In this document: piece by piece, positions 43,631 through 53,071 of the stretch
Position numbering within the stretch: position 1 is the stretch's first letter
Layout: the number at the start of each line of letters is the position of its first letter
Assembly (NCBI GenBank): GCA_035275285.1
Contig: DATENA010000068.1
Span: 1-64,000 of the forward strand
DNA: 64,000 nucleotides
Origin: Chersky-265 sp035275285
Lineage (GTDB): Bacteria > Fibrobacterota > Fibrobacteria > UBA11236
Reading direction: 5' to 3'
Notes under the pieces: model-generated
The model's database searches: none
Seen by the model: only the letters and a program-made list of their open reading frames with translations
Told to the model about the DNA's origin: nothing
Made by a program: the position numbers and the translations under genes

Positions 43631-45787
43631 ATGGCTTCAATACGGTTTCGATTTCCTTGTTTCCCGGTTCCCGGCGCCGTATGCGCCGGCTTGCTCGCCC
43701 TTGTCTTGCCGGCATCCGCCCAGCGCGTGCCGGCCGCGCCCGATTCCCTGTTCGCGCACTTGAACCCGGCCCATCCCCGCCTGATGATCACCGAGACGGC
43801 GCTCCAGTCCATCCGGGACCAGGAGAAAGGCGACGCGAGCGTGCAAGAAGCCCTGCACTACCTCCGGAAGCGGGCCGACAGCCTCCAGGGCATTCCGCCC
43901 TGCGCCTACCGGCTGGCATCGGGGGGTTCGCTGCTGCAAACGAGCCGCGAGGTCCTGGAGCGGATTCTCCTTCTCGGTTTCCTGGCCAATCTCGACCGCA
44001 GCGCGAAATACGCCGACCGGGCGCTCCGGGAACTGGATTCCGCGTCCCGTTTCCCGGACTGGGGACCCACGCGCTTCCTGGACGTGGCCGAAATGGCCGC
44101 CGCATTCGCCGTCGGCTATGATTGGCTCTATTCCCGCGCCACCCCCGCCCAGCGGTCGGCCATCCTGCAAGCGATCAAAAGCAAAGCCTTCGATCCGGCC
44201 GCGGCCGAATACGACCAGCGAAAGTGGTGGGTGGACTCCAAGTCGAACTGGAACGCCGTATGCAACAGCGCCATGGCCATGGCCGCGCTCGCTTCGGGAA
44301 ACGACATGCCCGCCGCGAAATCCCTCCTGCACCGTTCCCTGCTCTCCCTCCAGGGGTCCGGGGCCTTGAACGCCTATGCGCCGGATGGGGCCTATGCCGA
44401 GGGGATAGGCTATTGGTGCTTTTCCACCCAGTACCTGTCCATGCTGTTCGCCTCCCTGCAAACCGGCCTGGGGGACGAGTTCGGCCTGTCGCGGCTGCCG
44501 GGCATGGCGGAGACGGGTCTGTTCCCCATCTATAGCGAGGGTCCCACCGGCCGCATGGTGAATTTCGGGGATGCATCGGACGGGCCGATTTATCCGTATT
44601 GGATGTCCGGCTTCGCCCTGAACTTCAAGCAACCCCTGTACGCTTGGTTCGCCCAGAAGCACAGCGGACTGCACGTATTCGATGTTCTCTGGTACGACAA
44701 GGCGGCCAGGAACGCGGGACCGGCGTTGCTCCCGCTCTCGAAGCGCTTCCGCGGCTCGGAGCTGGCGGTTTTCAAGAGTGCCTGGGGCGACAGCAACGCG
44801 TCTTACCTGGCGTTCAAATCCGGCAATCCGGCCTCCGAGCATTCTCATCTGGACGTCGGCTCCTTCACCTTCGAAGCCCTGGGAAAACGCTGGGCCGTGG
44901 ACCTGGGGCCTGACCGCTACGGTTTGCCGGGCTATTTCCTCGACTACGACGATAGCGTCTCGCGCTATACCTATTATCGGGTCCGGGCGGAAGGGCACAA
45001 TACCCTCACCCTCAATCCCGGAATGGCGCCGGATCAGGAACTTTCCCCGTCAAGCACCCTGGTCCGGTTCGATGCCGCCCAGCAGGTCGCGGTCGGCGAT
45101 CTGACATCGGCCTACGCCAAGCATGCCGTCAAGGTCCTGCGAGGCGTCTCCCTACAGGCAGGGGGAAGGGCGATGCTCCAGGATGAAATGGAACTCCGCG
45201 CTCCCGGCGAGGTCTGGTGGCGCATGCATACCGAGGCCGCCATAACCGTGGAACCCGGGGGACGCTCGGCGATGCTGGCCCAGGGCGGCAAGCGGGTTTG
45301 GGTCTCCTTGCTCGGTCCCGTGGACGGCATGGTCTTCTCTTCGCTGAAAGCCGGGCCATTGCCGGGCACGCCCAAGCCGGCGGGCCAGGACCCGAACGCG
45401 GGCGTTTCCGTGCTGGCCGTCCATCTCACCCAAATCCGGCAGGCCAGGATTATCGTCTGGATGGTGCCCCTCCGGGAGGGCGAATCCCGTCCGGCCGTGT
45501 TGCCTTCCGTGGAGCCTTTGGGGATCCTGGCCGGCGCCGGGGAGAAGTCCGCCGTCGGTTTCCATTGGAACGCGGATGGATTGAATGTGGAACTTTCCGA
45601 AACCGGCCCCTTTCAGCTCAAGCTTTTCAGCGCCCGGGGAGGATTGCTCCGGGAACTCCAAGGCATGGCCCCGGGACGCTTCGACGTGAATCCGGGAAAA
45701 GCGGCCCAAGGCCCCCTGCTGGTTGATTTTCGCATGGAAAACGTGCGGAAAAGCATGGTCTTGCCGGGGATTGTAACCGTTCCTTAA
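43631..45787 (+). CDS. heparinase II/III-family protein
   Basis: The 718-residue exported protein (signal peptide to about residue 30, ending LVLPASAQR) has the alginate-lyase/heparinase II/III layout. An alpha/alpha toroid (VGYDWLYSRATPAQRSAIL, NWNAVCNSAMAMAAL, APDGAYAEGIGYWCFSTQYL) is followed by a beta-sheet domain with NPASEHSHLDVGSFTFEALGKRWAVDLG. The SEHSHLD segment is the conserved catalytic or metal His region, and Tyr in GYWCFSTQY is a likely acid/base. It would cleave uronic acid-containing polysaccharide. Start at ATG 43631. It sits before a deacetylase gene and next to the polysaccharide gene cluster. Confidence 0.85.
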   Translation: MASIRFRFPCFPVPGAVCAGLLALVLPASAQRVPAAPDSLFAHLNPAHPRLMITETALQSIRDQEKGDASVQEALHYLRKRADSLQGIPPCAYRLASGGSLLQTSREVLERILLLGFLANLDRSAKYADRALRELDSASRFPDWGPTRFLDVAEMAAAFAVGYDWLYSRATPAQRSAILQAIKSKAFDPAAAEYDQRKWWVDSKSNWNAVCNSAMAMAALASGNDMPAAKSLLHRSLLSLQGSGALNAYAPDGAYAEGIGYWCFSTQYLSMLFASLQTGLGDEFGLSRLPGMAETGLFPIYSEGPTGRMVNFGDASDGPIYPYWMSGFALNFKQPLYAWFAQKHSGLHVFDVLWYDKAARNAGPALLPLSKRFRGSELAVFKSAWGDSNASYLAFKSGNPASEHSHLDVGSFTFEALGKRWAVDLGPDRYGLPGYFLDYDDSVSRYTYYRVRAEGHNTLTLNPGMAPDQELSPSSTLVRFDAAQQVAVGDLTSAYAKHAVKVLRGVSLQAGGRAMLQDEMELRAPGEVWWRMHTEAAITVEPGGRSAMLAQGGKRVWVSLLGPVDGMVFSSLKAGPLPGTPKPAGQDPNAGVSVLAVHLTQIRQARIIVWMVPLREGESRPAVLPSVEPLGILAGAGEKSAVGFHWNADGLNVELSETGPFQLKLFSARGGLLRELQGMAPGRFDVNPGKAAQGPLLVDFRMENVRKSMVLPGIVTVP

Positions 45788-45857
45788 CCTCCCGAATTCC
45801 GCTTTTTCTAATTTCCCATCCTGCATCTTCGCTTCTTTCTGTAGAACAGGTATTCCC

Positions 45858-47186
45858 ATGAAGGCTAAACTGAGCGGCGTGCCGTTCCTTTTCGGAATTC
45901 CCGCGCTTCTATGGGTGGCCTGTTTGTCGCGCCCGGACACGAATGAGCCGGAGCTTCCCGTCCGCCCGGAAGACAGCACCCTGGTGGGCTACCGTGTCCG
46001 CTCCTATTTCAACAGGCCCATCGAAAGCGAATGGAAGCATGTGTTCGGGCGCGGCTCCATCCAGTCGGAATCCGTCCAGTACGTGCAACCGCCCACGTCG
46101 ATCCGCCTCATCGGCGAGCCTTTGCCTTCCATCACCATCGAGAAACTCCTGAACCCTCCCGAGAACGTCTGCGGGGACGTGAACGTTTCCGTCAAAGTGA
46201 TGGCTCCTTCGGATTCGAACCTGAACTCGGTGGAGCAGCTTTCCATCATCCTGATCGGCGGGAAAGACCTGGCGGACAGCGCCAATTACAGTTTCGACCA
46301 CTTGGTCCGGAACCATCATCTGGTCGATGCGAACCGGTGGACCCGGCTCAACTTCGCCATGCGCACGTTCAACAGGTCGCGGACCTTCGATTGCCGTAAC
46401 GTCTCCCGCGTCCGGATCCGGCTGAGGGCCTTGGCCGGCACGGTCGATACCATGTATTTCGGGGAATTCGGATTCTATCCCTCTCCCCTTTCCGAGGCCG
46501 CGCTCATCCTCACCGAGGATGACCAATGGGCGGATTTCGATACCAACGGCGTCCCGGCCATGCGGAAACACGGGTTCCCGGGGACGATCTACGTCAACGG
46601 CGGGTTGCTGGGGGCATTCAATAAAATGACGTTGGAACGGATCAAGACCTTGCAGGACAGCGGCGGCTGGACCATCGCCAGCCATATGTGGATGCATGAT
46701 TCGATCACGGCCTTGAGCGACGATTCCGCGGACCGTTCCCTGAAAAGGAACGCGGAATTCCTGGAGGAAAACGGGTTCACGGGCTATCGCCATTTCGCCT
46801 ATCCCTACGGTCTCGTCGACGTGGAAAAGGATGCGGTGGTCAGGCGGAATTGCGAATCGGCCCGCTTGACGGTAGGCTGGCCGCAGGGCGAAGCCATCCC
46901 CTATTTCGATCGGTATCGCTTGCGCGTGCTGGGCTTCCTGGAAGGCGGCGTTACCTTGGACATGGCCAAAAGCGCTATCCGGCAATTGGTGGAAAACAAG
47001 ATGGCGGGGATCCTGGGAGTCCATCAGATTGTCCTGGAAGGCCCCCTGGACACCCGGAAATGGTACCGCGAAGATTGGGAGGCCTTGATGGACTACGTGA
47101 AGTTCTACGTCGATCAGGGGCGGCTCAAGCTGTACACCCTCGAGCAATTCGCGGCGAAAACCCGCATGGTCGATCAAGCCCGGTAG
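45858..47186 (+). CDS. lipoprotein-like polysaccharide deacetylase
   Basis: The 442-residue product has a signal ending LLWVACLSRPD, with Cys22 a likely lipid site. The N-terminal half is beta-sandwich (ESEWKHVFGRGSIQ). The second half is a NodB-type fold: ALILTEDDQWADF with the metal-ligand Asp pair, TIASHMWMHDSITALS with the HxxxH-like motif, and HFAYPYGLVDVE. ILGVHQIV near the end is the usual C-terminal His motif. It may deacetylate an exopolysaccharide made by the neighbouring cluster. It is convergent with the flippase gene and shares a hairpin with it. Confidence 0.82.
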   Translation: MKAKLSGVPFLFGIPALLWVACLSRPDTNEPELPVRPEDSTLVGYRVRSYFNRPIESEWKHVFGRGSIQSESVQYVQPPTSIRLIGEPLPSITIEKLLNPPENVCGDVNVSVKVMAPSDSNLNSVEQLSIILIGGKDLADSANYSFDHLVRNHHLVDANRWTRLNFAMRTFNRSRTFDCRNVSRVRIRLRALAGTVDTMYFGEFGFYPSPLSEAALILTEDDQWADFDTNGVPAMRKHGFPGTIYVNGGLLGAFNKMTLERIKTLQDSGGWTIASHMWMHDSITALSDDSADRSLKRNAEFLEENGFTGYRHFAYPYGLVDVEKDAVVRRNCESARLTVGWPQGEAIPYFDRYRLRVLGFLEGGVTLDMAKSAIRQLVENKMAGILGVHQIVLEGPLDTRKWYREDWEALMDYVKFYVDQGRLKLYTLEQFAAKTRMVDQAR

Positions 47187-47223
47187 CGCGCATGCGCCTC
47201 CCGCGTAGCGCACGCGCTACCGG
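47180..47223. terminator. bidirectional hairpin between convergent genes
   Basis: CCGGTAGCGCG at 47180-47190 is the exact complement of CGCGCTACCGG at 47213-47223; the loop contains further GTAGCGC copies. A TTTT follows on the plus strand. It starts inside the deacetylase stop region and ends 7 bases before the flippase stop. Confidence 0.6.
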
Positions 47224-47229
47224 CGCTTT

Positions 47230-48744
47230 TCAGCGGGGCTCGGAAGCCGGGTTCTTGGCCATCATCCGCTGCCTCATCCGCCGCCATCTGTCCGCGGCGA
47301 AGTTCCGCGCCTGGCGCAACTCGCCATGGCGCAAGAGATCCCGCAAGGGTCCGACAACCAGGAACGAGAACAGGATGGGAATCTGGACGGCCGGTGAATC
47401 CCACTTCTGCAACGCCGCGAATGCGGCCAATGCGGACAGGAAAACCGTTCCGCCCCGCCGCCACAGATAAGGCACGGGATAGCTGCCCTGGGCCAGGAGG
47501 AACGTTCCCGCCAGGTACAGGAAGTACGCGGCGGCGGCGGCGGCGGCGGCCCCCGTCGCGCCATGGCGCGGGATCAGGATGAAATTGAAAAGCAGGTTGA
47601 AAACCGCCGCTCCCGCCATGATGCCCATTTCCGCGACCAGCTTTTTGCGCAGATGGATCCCGGCCGATACGCAGTACTGGATGCCGTTGAACATGGCGGC
47701 CAGCACCAGCAGCGATACCACCGGTCCGGCGGCGTCGTATTTCCCGCGTCCCAGGAAATGCAGGAGCGGCAACCGCAGGATCTGGAGGAGAAGGAAAATG
47801 GAAACCATGAGCAGAAAAAAATAATGGGTGACGCGGGCGAATATCCGCGGCGCGTCCGGCTTTCCGGCCAGCGAATAGAAAAACGGCTGCCAGGCATACA
47901 GGAAAGGCACCAGGAGCAGGATATCGATGATGGCGGCTACGCGCGCGCCCATGGAAAAGAAGCCCACTTCGGAAAGGCCGTGCCAATGCGGAAGCATGTA
48001 CCTGCTCGCCACTTCCAATACCCTGCGGCTGAGCAGGTTGGGAAGCATGGGCAGGCCGAAGGCGAAAAGCGGGGCCAGACGTCTCCACTCCCAATTCAGT
48101 TCCAGGTTCGGCAGCAAAATCGGGACCAGAATTGCTCCGGTAACGCCTACTCCCAGCAGGTTTCCCCATAGCATCCCGGACAAGCCCCATTTGAGGACCA
48201 CGATGAAATAGAGATTACCTCCCGCGATCAGGGCAAAGGTAGCCAGGGACCAGGCGGCGAACGCGCGCGAGCGCTGCTGGGTTTTGTAAAGCTGGAGCGG
48301 CAGCCCTTGCAGGACCAGCGCCAGGTTGAGCCAGGCGACCATGCGGATCCACTGGGCGTTGCCTTCGTTCCGGAAAAGGCTCCGCGACAATGGCTCCGCG
48401 AAAATCAGGAGGAGAACGGTGACAACCGCCAGGACCGGTACCAGGAAGGTGACGAGCGCCCCCATCAGCTTCCTGCGTTCCGCCTCGGGCAGGGAGCCTC
48501 CGTCTCCCGCGGAGCCGGTACCGGCCAGGTAGAATCCCCGCACCAGTCCCTGGGGCAATCCCAAAGAGGCCACCAGGGACAGCGTAATGGCCGTCTGGTA
48601 CAGCATATCCATGGCCCCGAACTCGGCCGTGGTGAAATAGGCGGCGTACAGGGGAATGAGCAGAAAGGACAGGCCCCGCTGCAGGAAATTGGAGGCCATG
48701 TACACGGCGGAATGCCCGAGGAGCTTACCGATTCGATCCAGCAA
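47230..48744 (-). CDS. polysaccharide flippase (Wzx-like)
   Basis: The 504-residue product has about 12-14 membrane helices and the MATE/Wzx pattern: GHSAVYMASNFLQRGLSFLLIPLYAAYFTTAEFGAMD near the start, and FGLPMLPNLLSRRVLEVASRYMLP in the middle. It would move lipid-linked oligosaccharide across the inner membrane. The GAAAAAAAAY stretch near residue 400 comes from a GCG repeat (47528-47550). It is the last gene of the minus-strand cluster, 10 bases after the glycosyltransferase gene. Confidence 0.85.
   Translation of the reverse strand: MLDRIGKLLGHSAVYMASNFLQRGLSFLLIPLYAAYFTTAEFGAMDMLYQTAITLSLVASLGLPQGLVRGFYLAGTGSAGDGGSLPEAERRKLMGALVTFLVPVLAVVTVLLLIFAEPLSRSLFRNEGNAQWIRMVAWLNLALVLQGLPLQLYKTQQRSRAFAAWSLATFALIAGGNLYFIVVLKWGLSGMLWGNLLGVGVTGAILVPILLPNLELNWEWRRLAPLFAFGLPMLPNLLSRRVLEVASRYMLPHWHGLSEVGFFSMGARVAAIIDILLLVPFLYAWQPFFYSLAGKPDAPRIFARVTHYFFLLMVSIFLLLQILRLPLLHFLGRGKYDAAGPVVSLLVLAAMFNGIQYCVSAGIHLRKKLVAEMGIMAGAAVFNLLFNFILIPRHGATGAAAAAAAAYFLYLAGTFLLAQGSYPVPYLWRRGGTVFLSALAAFAALQKWDSPAVQIPILFSFLVVGPLRDLLRHGELRQARNFAADRWRRMRQRMMAKNPASEPR
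47528..47550. repeat. GCG trinucleotide run in the flippase gene
   Basis: Nearly eight GCG units in a row encode a poly-Ala stretch between two predicted helices of the flippase. Such runs can expand or contract in frame. Confidence 0.8.
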
Positions 48745-48754
48745 TGCGGCCCTG

Positions 48755-49981
48755 CTATCCGGCTGCCGGTGAGCGCCGGGGATCCAATCGGCGGAACAGT
48801 TCAGCGTACTTCTGCGCGATGCCCTCCCAGCGATACCGGCGATGGGCGATATCCTTCACGATGGACCGTTGCCCGTCCCATTCGGATTGCGGGACCTTGA
48901 GGATCAACTCGACAAGGGAAGCGACGTTGTGGAAATAGCGGACGCGGTTTTCCGTGGTGGCGCGATTGTAGACCACGTCGAAAGCGGCGATGGGCAAGGA
49001 GAGGTTCATGGCTTCCACCAGGGACGGGTTGGTGCCTCCCGCGGAGTGGCCGTGCACGTAATAGGAGCAATGCGCCCTGATCACGTTCAATTCGACCGGA
49101 TCGTAGATGGCCTCGAGCAGATGCAGATTGGGATAGAGTTCATAACGTTTTTTCAATTCCCTTCCGTACTCGCTGCCTTTCCAATTCCCCACGAAGACGA
49201 ATTCGGCTTCCGGCACCTGATTGAAAGCGTAGAGCAGGAGTTCCGGGTTATTGTCCATCTGGATCCGGGCCACGGCGAAGGCGTAGGGGCGGTCGAGGAA
49301 CGGGTATTTCCCCGACAGCTCCCCGGAAATGCCCGGCTTGGTGGTTTGATCCCCTCCGTATTCGATAAGCACGCTCTCCCGGCCGTATGCGGTGCGCATA
49401 TAATCCGCGATGCCCTGATTGTCGGTCACGTTCAGGCGGGCGGTCCGCACGGCTGCCGATTCGAAAAGGCGCAGCAACCTTTTGGCGAAAGGCCCCCACT
49501 TGCTCCGCTGCCAATCCAGGCCTCCGATATTCAGAATGCTGGCCTTTTTGAAGAAGCGGCAGAACGGCATGGCCAATCCGCCCGAAACCCCCAGGACCAG
49601 GAGCAGGTCCGAATGCCTCCAGGCATGCGCGAAATTGAGGAAATCGAAACAAATGCTTTGCGCGCCGTTCGCCTTGAAGGGGATGTACACCAGGCGCGCG
49701 TTGAGATAGGTCTTGGGCTTTTCGGCATAATCGGGGCCGCTGCAATACACCGTGAATTCGAATTCATCGCCCAGGTATTCCACCAGGTACCGGGCCAGCG
49801 TTTCGAATCCGCCATACCGCGCGGGGAGCCCCATGGTCCCGATGATGGCCACGCGCAATGGGGATCTGCTCTGGACCTTGGGAGGGGTTGCCGCGGGCGC
49901 GTTTGTCTCCGGCGGAGGCGGCGGGCGCAATAAGTCCGGGGTCACCGGCGGGATGCCGGCTGTCGAGGCTTCCGGGTTCAT
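48755..49981 (-). CDS. glycosyltransferase with DUF1972 N-terminal domain
   Basis: The 408-residue product has a Pro-rich start and then LRVAIIGTMGLPARYGGFETLARYLVEYLG, the mark of DUF1972/rhamnosyltransferase-like GT4 enzymes. It continues with SILNIGGLDWQRSKWGPFAKRLLR, YGGDQTT, AFAVARIQMDNNPELLLYAF, YYVHGHSAGGTNPSLVEAM. It would add a sugar from a nucleotide donor to a lipid carrier in the cytoplasm. The ATG overlaps the stop of the upstream gene by 4 bases. Confidence 0.88.
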   Translation of the reverse strand: MNPEASTAGIPPVTPDLLRPPPPPETNAPAATPPKVQSRSPLRVAIIGTMGLPARYGGFETLARYLVEYLGDEFEFTVYCSGPDYAEKPKTYLNARLVYIPFKANGAQSICFDFLNFAHAWRHSDLLLVLGVSGGLAMPFCRFFKKASILNIGGLDWQRSKWGPFAKRLLRLFESAAVRTARLNVTDNQGIADYMRTAYGRESVLIEYGGDQTTKPGISGELSGKYPFLDRPYAFAVARIQMDNNPELLLYAFNQVPEAEFVFVGNWKGSEYGRELKKRYELYPNLHLLEAIYDPVELNVIRAHCSYYVHGHSAGGTNPSLVEAMNLSLPIAAFDVVYNRATTENRVRYFHNVASLVELILKVPQSEWDGQRSIVKDIAHRRYRWEGIAQKYAELFRRLDPRRSPAAG

Positions 49982-50850
49982 CCGCGCACCAGCTTCAACG
50001 TCTCGGCCATGTGGTCGCGGGTGGAGGCCCCGAATACGATGGACTTCAGGCCCTGCCCTTTCACGTACTCGATGGCCTCGGCCGGGGGAATGGCTCCCGA
50101 CGCGTAAACGGACATGGCGGTCATCGGATACTTGGGCCGGCGGAAGTAGGCCTCGTATTCCGCGGGTCCCGGGCTCATGAGGTAGCCGATTTTATTGAAG
50201 TTTCCGCAAATGGTCGCATTCTCGATCCCGCATTCCTGCAGAAAGGCCGCGAGGCGGGGCACGTTCATGGTCAGGAACCCGGGGACGGCTGCGTATTTCT
50301 TTTCGATGTACTGGCAGTAGGCCGTGAAAATGTCCTTGAACTTGAGGCCCAGCAGAAGGTCGGTGATGATGTTCTGCAAATACACCACCTTGAAGTCCAG
50401 CTTGCGGAAAATCCTCATTTCCACGTCGATCAACATCTCCATCACCTTGGTCATGTCGCCGGACAAGGCGGAAACGCTTTTCCCGGCCATGCCCAGGAGG
50501 TTCCACGCGGATTGCCCGGAAACCACCTCCTGGATGGCTCCGAGGATCCCTTTCTCCGCCACCAGGTTCGCGTACTTATGCGGGTAAGGGATGGAAGGAT
50601 AGAGCGCCAGGTCCTTGAACTCGGAGCGGTGATCGCGGAAGTAGTCGCAGATGAGCCCCGCCTTCTCATTGGCGTTGAGCATCACGGCCCGGATGCCCAT
50701 ATCGTACGCGGTATGGTAAGCGCGGTATATTTTCCGCATATCGTTGAACCGCCCGGCAAGCTGCCGGGCCTTTTCCTGGGACATATGGTTGATCCCGAAA
50801 AACTGGTTATCGCCCAGGATCAGATCGTCGAGCTCGAGCGCGGCGCGCAT
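49978..50850 (-). CDS. TIM-barrel-like protein of the polysaccharide cluster, unknown function
   Basis: The 290-residue product begins LELDDLILGDNQFFGINHMSQ and ends SVYASGAIPPAEAIEYVKGQGLKSIVFGASTRDHMAETLKLV. The G-D-N-Q-FFG start and the C-terminal 'VFGAS...(H)' are like aldo/keto reductase or other TIM-barrel proteins, but no Tyr/His/Lys catalytic set is evident. It is tucked between the Gfo/Idh dehydrogenase (1 base apart) and the glycosyltransferase (4-base overlap), so it likely acts in precursor sugar synthesis. I do not know its reaction. Confidence 0.6.
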   Translation of the reverse strand: MRAALELDDLILGDNQFFGINHMSQEKARQLAGRFNDMRKIYRAYHTAYDMGIRAVMLNANEKAGLICDYFRDHRSEFKDLALYPSIPYPHKYANLVAEKGILGAIQEVVSGQSAWNLLGMAGKSVSALSGDMTKVMEMLIDVEMRIFRKLDFKVVYLQNIITDLLLGLKFKDIFTAYCQYIEKKYAAVPGFLTMNVPRLAAFLQECGIENATICGNFNKIGYLMSPGPAEYEAYFRRPKYPMTAMSVYASGAIPPAEAIEYVKGQGLKSIVFGASTRDHMAETLKLVRG

Positions 50851-50851
50851 T

Positions 50852-51955
50852 TCAAAGTCCTCCGTGCTTGGGGCTGTCGGCGAAAATCACGTCGATGATC
50901 TCCTGGGTCAGGGCCGCATCGGCGAAGCTGCTCTGATTGGCCAAGCCGGGATCCAGCACGCAATCCACGAAATGGTAGATTTGGCGCGTGAACTCATTGC
51001 CCCGCACGTAAAAAGGCACGTTGTTGAAAAGATCGGTGATGTAAATGGTGTTCCATCCCTGGCGGTACGCGCCCTTTTCCCGTTTCATGTACACTTTGAG
51101 CTCGTGGTTGTCCGCGACGATTTTCCCCTCTTCGCCCAGGATTTCCACCTTGTTGCCGGGCTTGCGGCAGCTTTCGTCGCTCCAGTTCACGTATAAGCCG
51201 CCGACCAGGCCCTGGGGATAAAGCAAGGTGGCGCGCACTGCATCATCGGTGTGGGTCGAATACAAAGAGCTGAGATGGGACCCGATGATCTTTTCGGGCC
51301 GTCCCATGAAAAAAACCGCCAAATCGATGGCATGCGATCCGAAATCGTAGAGGCAACCGCCTCCGTTTTCCCGCTTTGATCGCCACCCATTGCCGGAACT
51401 CTTCTGGATCACGGTCCGGCCGAACATCTCGGAGCGGAAGCTCAGCACCTTTCCGATCATCTGCCGATCCAAGAGCGCCTTGGCCTTGATGAAGACATCG
51501 TTGAATCGGTTGACATACCCGACCTGAAGCGCCAGGCGCGTTCCGTTTCCCTTGGACGCGACCCTCTCCAGGATGCGCCGGGCCTCGATCGCGGTGAGGG
51601 TGAACGGCTTTTCCACGAAGACGGACACATCGCGTTCCACCGCCGCTTCGATCATTTCGGTATGCAGGTTGGGCGGCGTGCAGATGAGGACCAGGTCCAG
51701 TTTCTCCCCGGCCAGCATTTTCCGATACTCGCCGTATAGCTTGATGTCGGGACGGTAGCGGGACAAGGATCCGGTCACCACGCTGGAATCATCCGTAACC
51801 GCCGCCACCTCCACCTGGGGGTGGCTGCCGAGCAGGGCGAAATGCGTCATTCCCATCCGGCCGGCCCCGATGATGCCGGCCTTCAGCATGCGTTTCGACT
51901 CCAATTCAGGCGCCTGGCGGCCACGGGGGACCAGTGAAGAATCCTTACTAATCAT
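50852..51955 (-). CDS. Gfo/Idh/MocA-family NAD(P)-dependent sugar dehydrogenase
   Basis: The 367-residue product has a Rossmann start, LKAGIIGAGRMGMTHFALLGSHP, then LICTPPNLHTEMIEAAVERDVSVFVEKPFTLT with the EKP Lys, and a C-terminal domain with GGGCLYDFGSHAIDLAVFF. These are the family signatures. It probably oxidises or reduces a nucleotide sugar. A second start at 51889 (MLKAGII) is possible; I kept the ATG at 51955 because of GAGG upstream. The 227 bases before it hold no gene and may carry a promoter. Confidence 0.88.
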   Translation of the reverse strand: MISKDSSLVPRGRQAPELESKRMLKAGIIGAGRMGMTHFALLGSHPQVEVAAVTDDSSVVTGSLSRYRPDIKLYGEYRKMLAGEKLDLVLICTPPNLHTEMIEAAVERDVSVFVEKPFTLTAIEARRILERVASKGNGTRLALQVGYVNRFNDVFIKAKALLDRQMIGKVLSFRSEMFGRTVIQKSSGNGWRSKRENGGGCLYDFGSHAIDLAVFFMGRPEKIIGSHLSSLYSTHTDDAVRATLLYPQGLVGGLYVNWSDESCRKPGNKVEILGEEGKIVADNHELKVYMKREKGAYRQGWNTIYITDLFNNVPFYVRGNEFTRQIYHFVDCVLDPGLANQSSFADAALTQEIIDVIFADSPKHGGL

Positions 51956-52182
51956 GATGGATCAGCCTCATTGGAAAATTGCCCGATGCGCTCGGCGGCG
52001 CGAATCCTGGCGAATCCGCCAGTGGCTGAGGTGCGTCCGATTCACTCGAGCGAAAACAAGCCCGTGTAAAGATGGCAGATGGACGTTTCCACGATATTTC
52101 CCGGGCGTTTCCGGCGCATTGCGCCCGGAGGGACGGGAAATCATAACCGGGATCCATGGGAGAAAGGTCAGGGGGGCCGATT

Positions 52183-53007
52183 TCAACGCATTTTACAGTA
52201 GAAGAAACTGGCGTAGACTTCCAACCGGTCCCGGAAACGGTTGAAGCCCGGGGAGCCTTCGAGGCGCACCCATTTGGAATAGAATTCGCTTTGTTCCCCA
52301 TCGGGAAAATATTTCCGGATGGTTTCGCGCATGGGTTTGTCGTTTTGCCGGAGGGACTCCACCACGTTGGCGGTGATGTCCCGATATTGAATCAGTCCCA
52401 AATCCCAACCTTTGCTCAAATGGGCCTTTACCTGGAGCATCCCGAGTTCCGTGCGGTAATCCGTGAAAAGGAAATAGCCGCCTTTTCGGAGGACACGGCG
52501 GACGCCGTCCAGAAAGCGGGGGAAATTTGGATAATCGTGCGACGATTCGACGTTAATGATGACGTCGAACGACTCGTCTGGAAACGGAAGCGCTTCGGCG
52601 TCCCCTTCCAGGTAACTCAGTCTGCCATGGTCCGCTTTTCTTTTGCACGCGTTGATGTTTTCCGAGGATAAATCCAGGCCGGTCACCGATTCCGGCTGGA
52701 AATGGGAGGCGATATAGCGGCTTCCGCCCCCGCGGCCGCAGCCCACCTCGAGGATCTTCTTTCCGGCAATGTCGATCCGGGAAACCAGATGATGGTACAT
52801 CTGCAGCCCATAGCGTGCGCTTTCGTCTTCGAGTTCCAGGCGCGGAGATTTTTCGTCCTTATCCACCGGGGCGTATCCCCAATTCATGAATGGAAAGGCC
52901 CCATCCTTCATTTCCAGGGACCGGGAACCGTAAAACAGTTTTTGCCCGTTCTTGACCAGGTTCCGTCGCAGGTGCGGAAAAACCAGCAGCACCGAATCCT
53001 TGACCAT
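52183..53007 (-). CDS. class I SAM-dependent methyltransferase
   Basis: From the ATG at 53007 the protein is 274 residues (a start at 53088 would add 27 and overlap the glycosyltransferase gene). Motif I is KKILEVGCGRGGGSRYIA, followed by VTGLDLSSENINACKRKA, LPFPDESFDVIINVESSHDYPN and GGYFLFTDYR. The FPFMNWGYAP segment ahead of motif I is typical of methyltransferases related to the phthiotriolone/polyketide O-methyltransferase group. It would methylate a sugar or lipid in the cluster product. Confidence 0.82.
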   Translation of the reverse strand: MVKDSVLLVFPHLRRNLVKNGQKLFYGSRSLEMKDGAFPFMNWGYAPVDKDEKSPRLELEDESARYGLQMYHHLVSRIDIAGKKILEVGCGRGGGSRYIASHFQPESVTGLDLSSENINACKRKADHGRLSYLEGDAEALPFPDESFDVIINVESSHDYPNFPRFLDGVRRVLRKGGYFLFTDYRTELGMLQVKAHLSKGWDLGLIQYRDITANVVESLRQNDKPMRETIRKYFPDGEQSEFYSKWVRLEGSPGFNRFRDRLEVYASFFYCKMR

Positions 53008-53071
53008 GCGCCTGATGGCGAGTTTCTGCCCATTTCCATGCCGGATCCTTTTTTTACAGACGTTCGAAAGC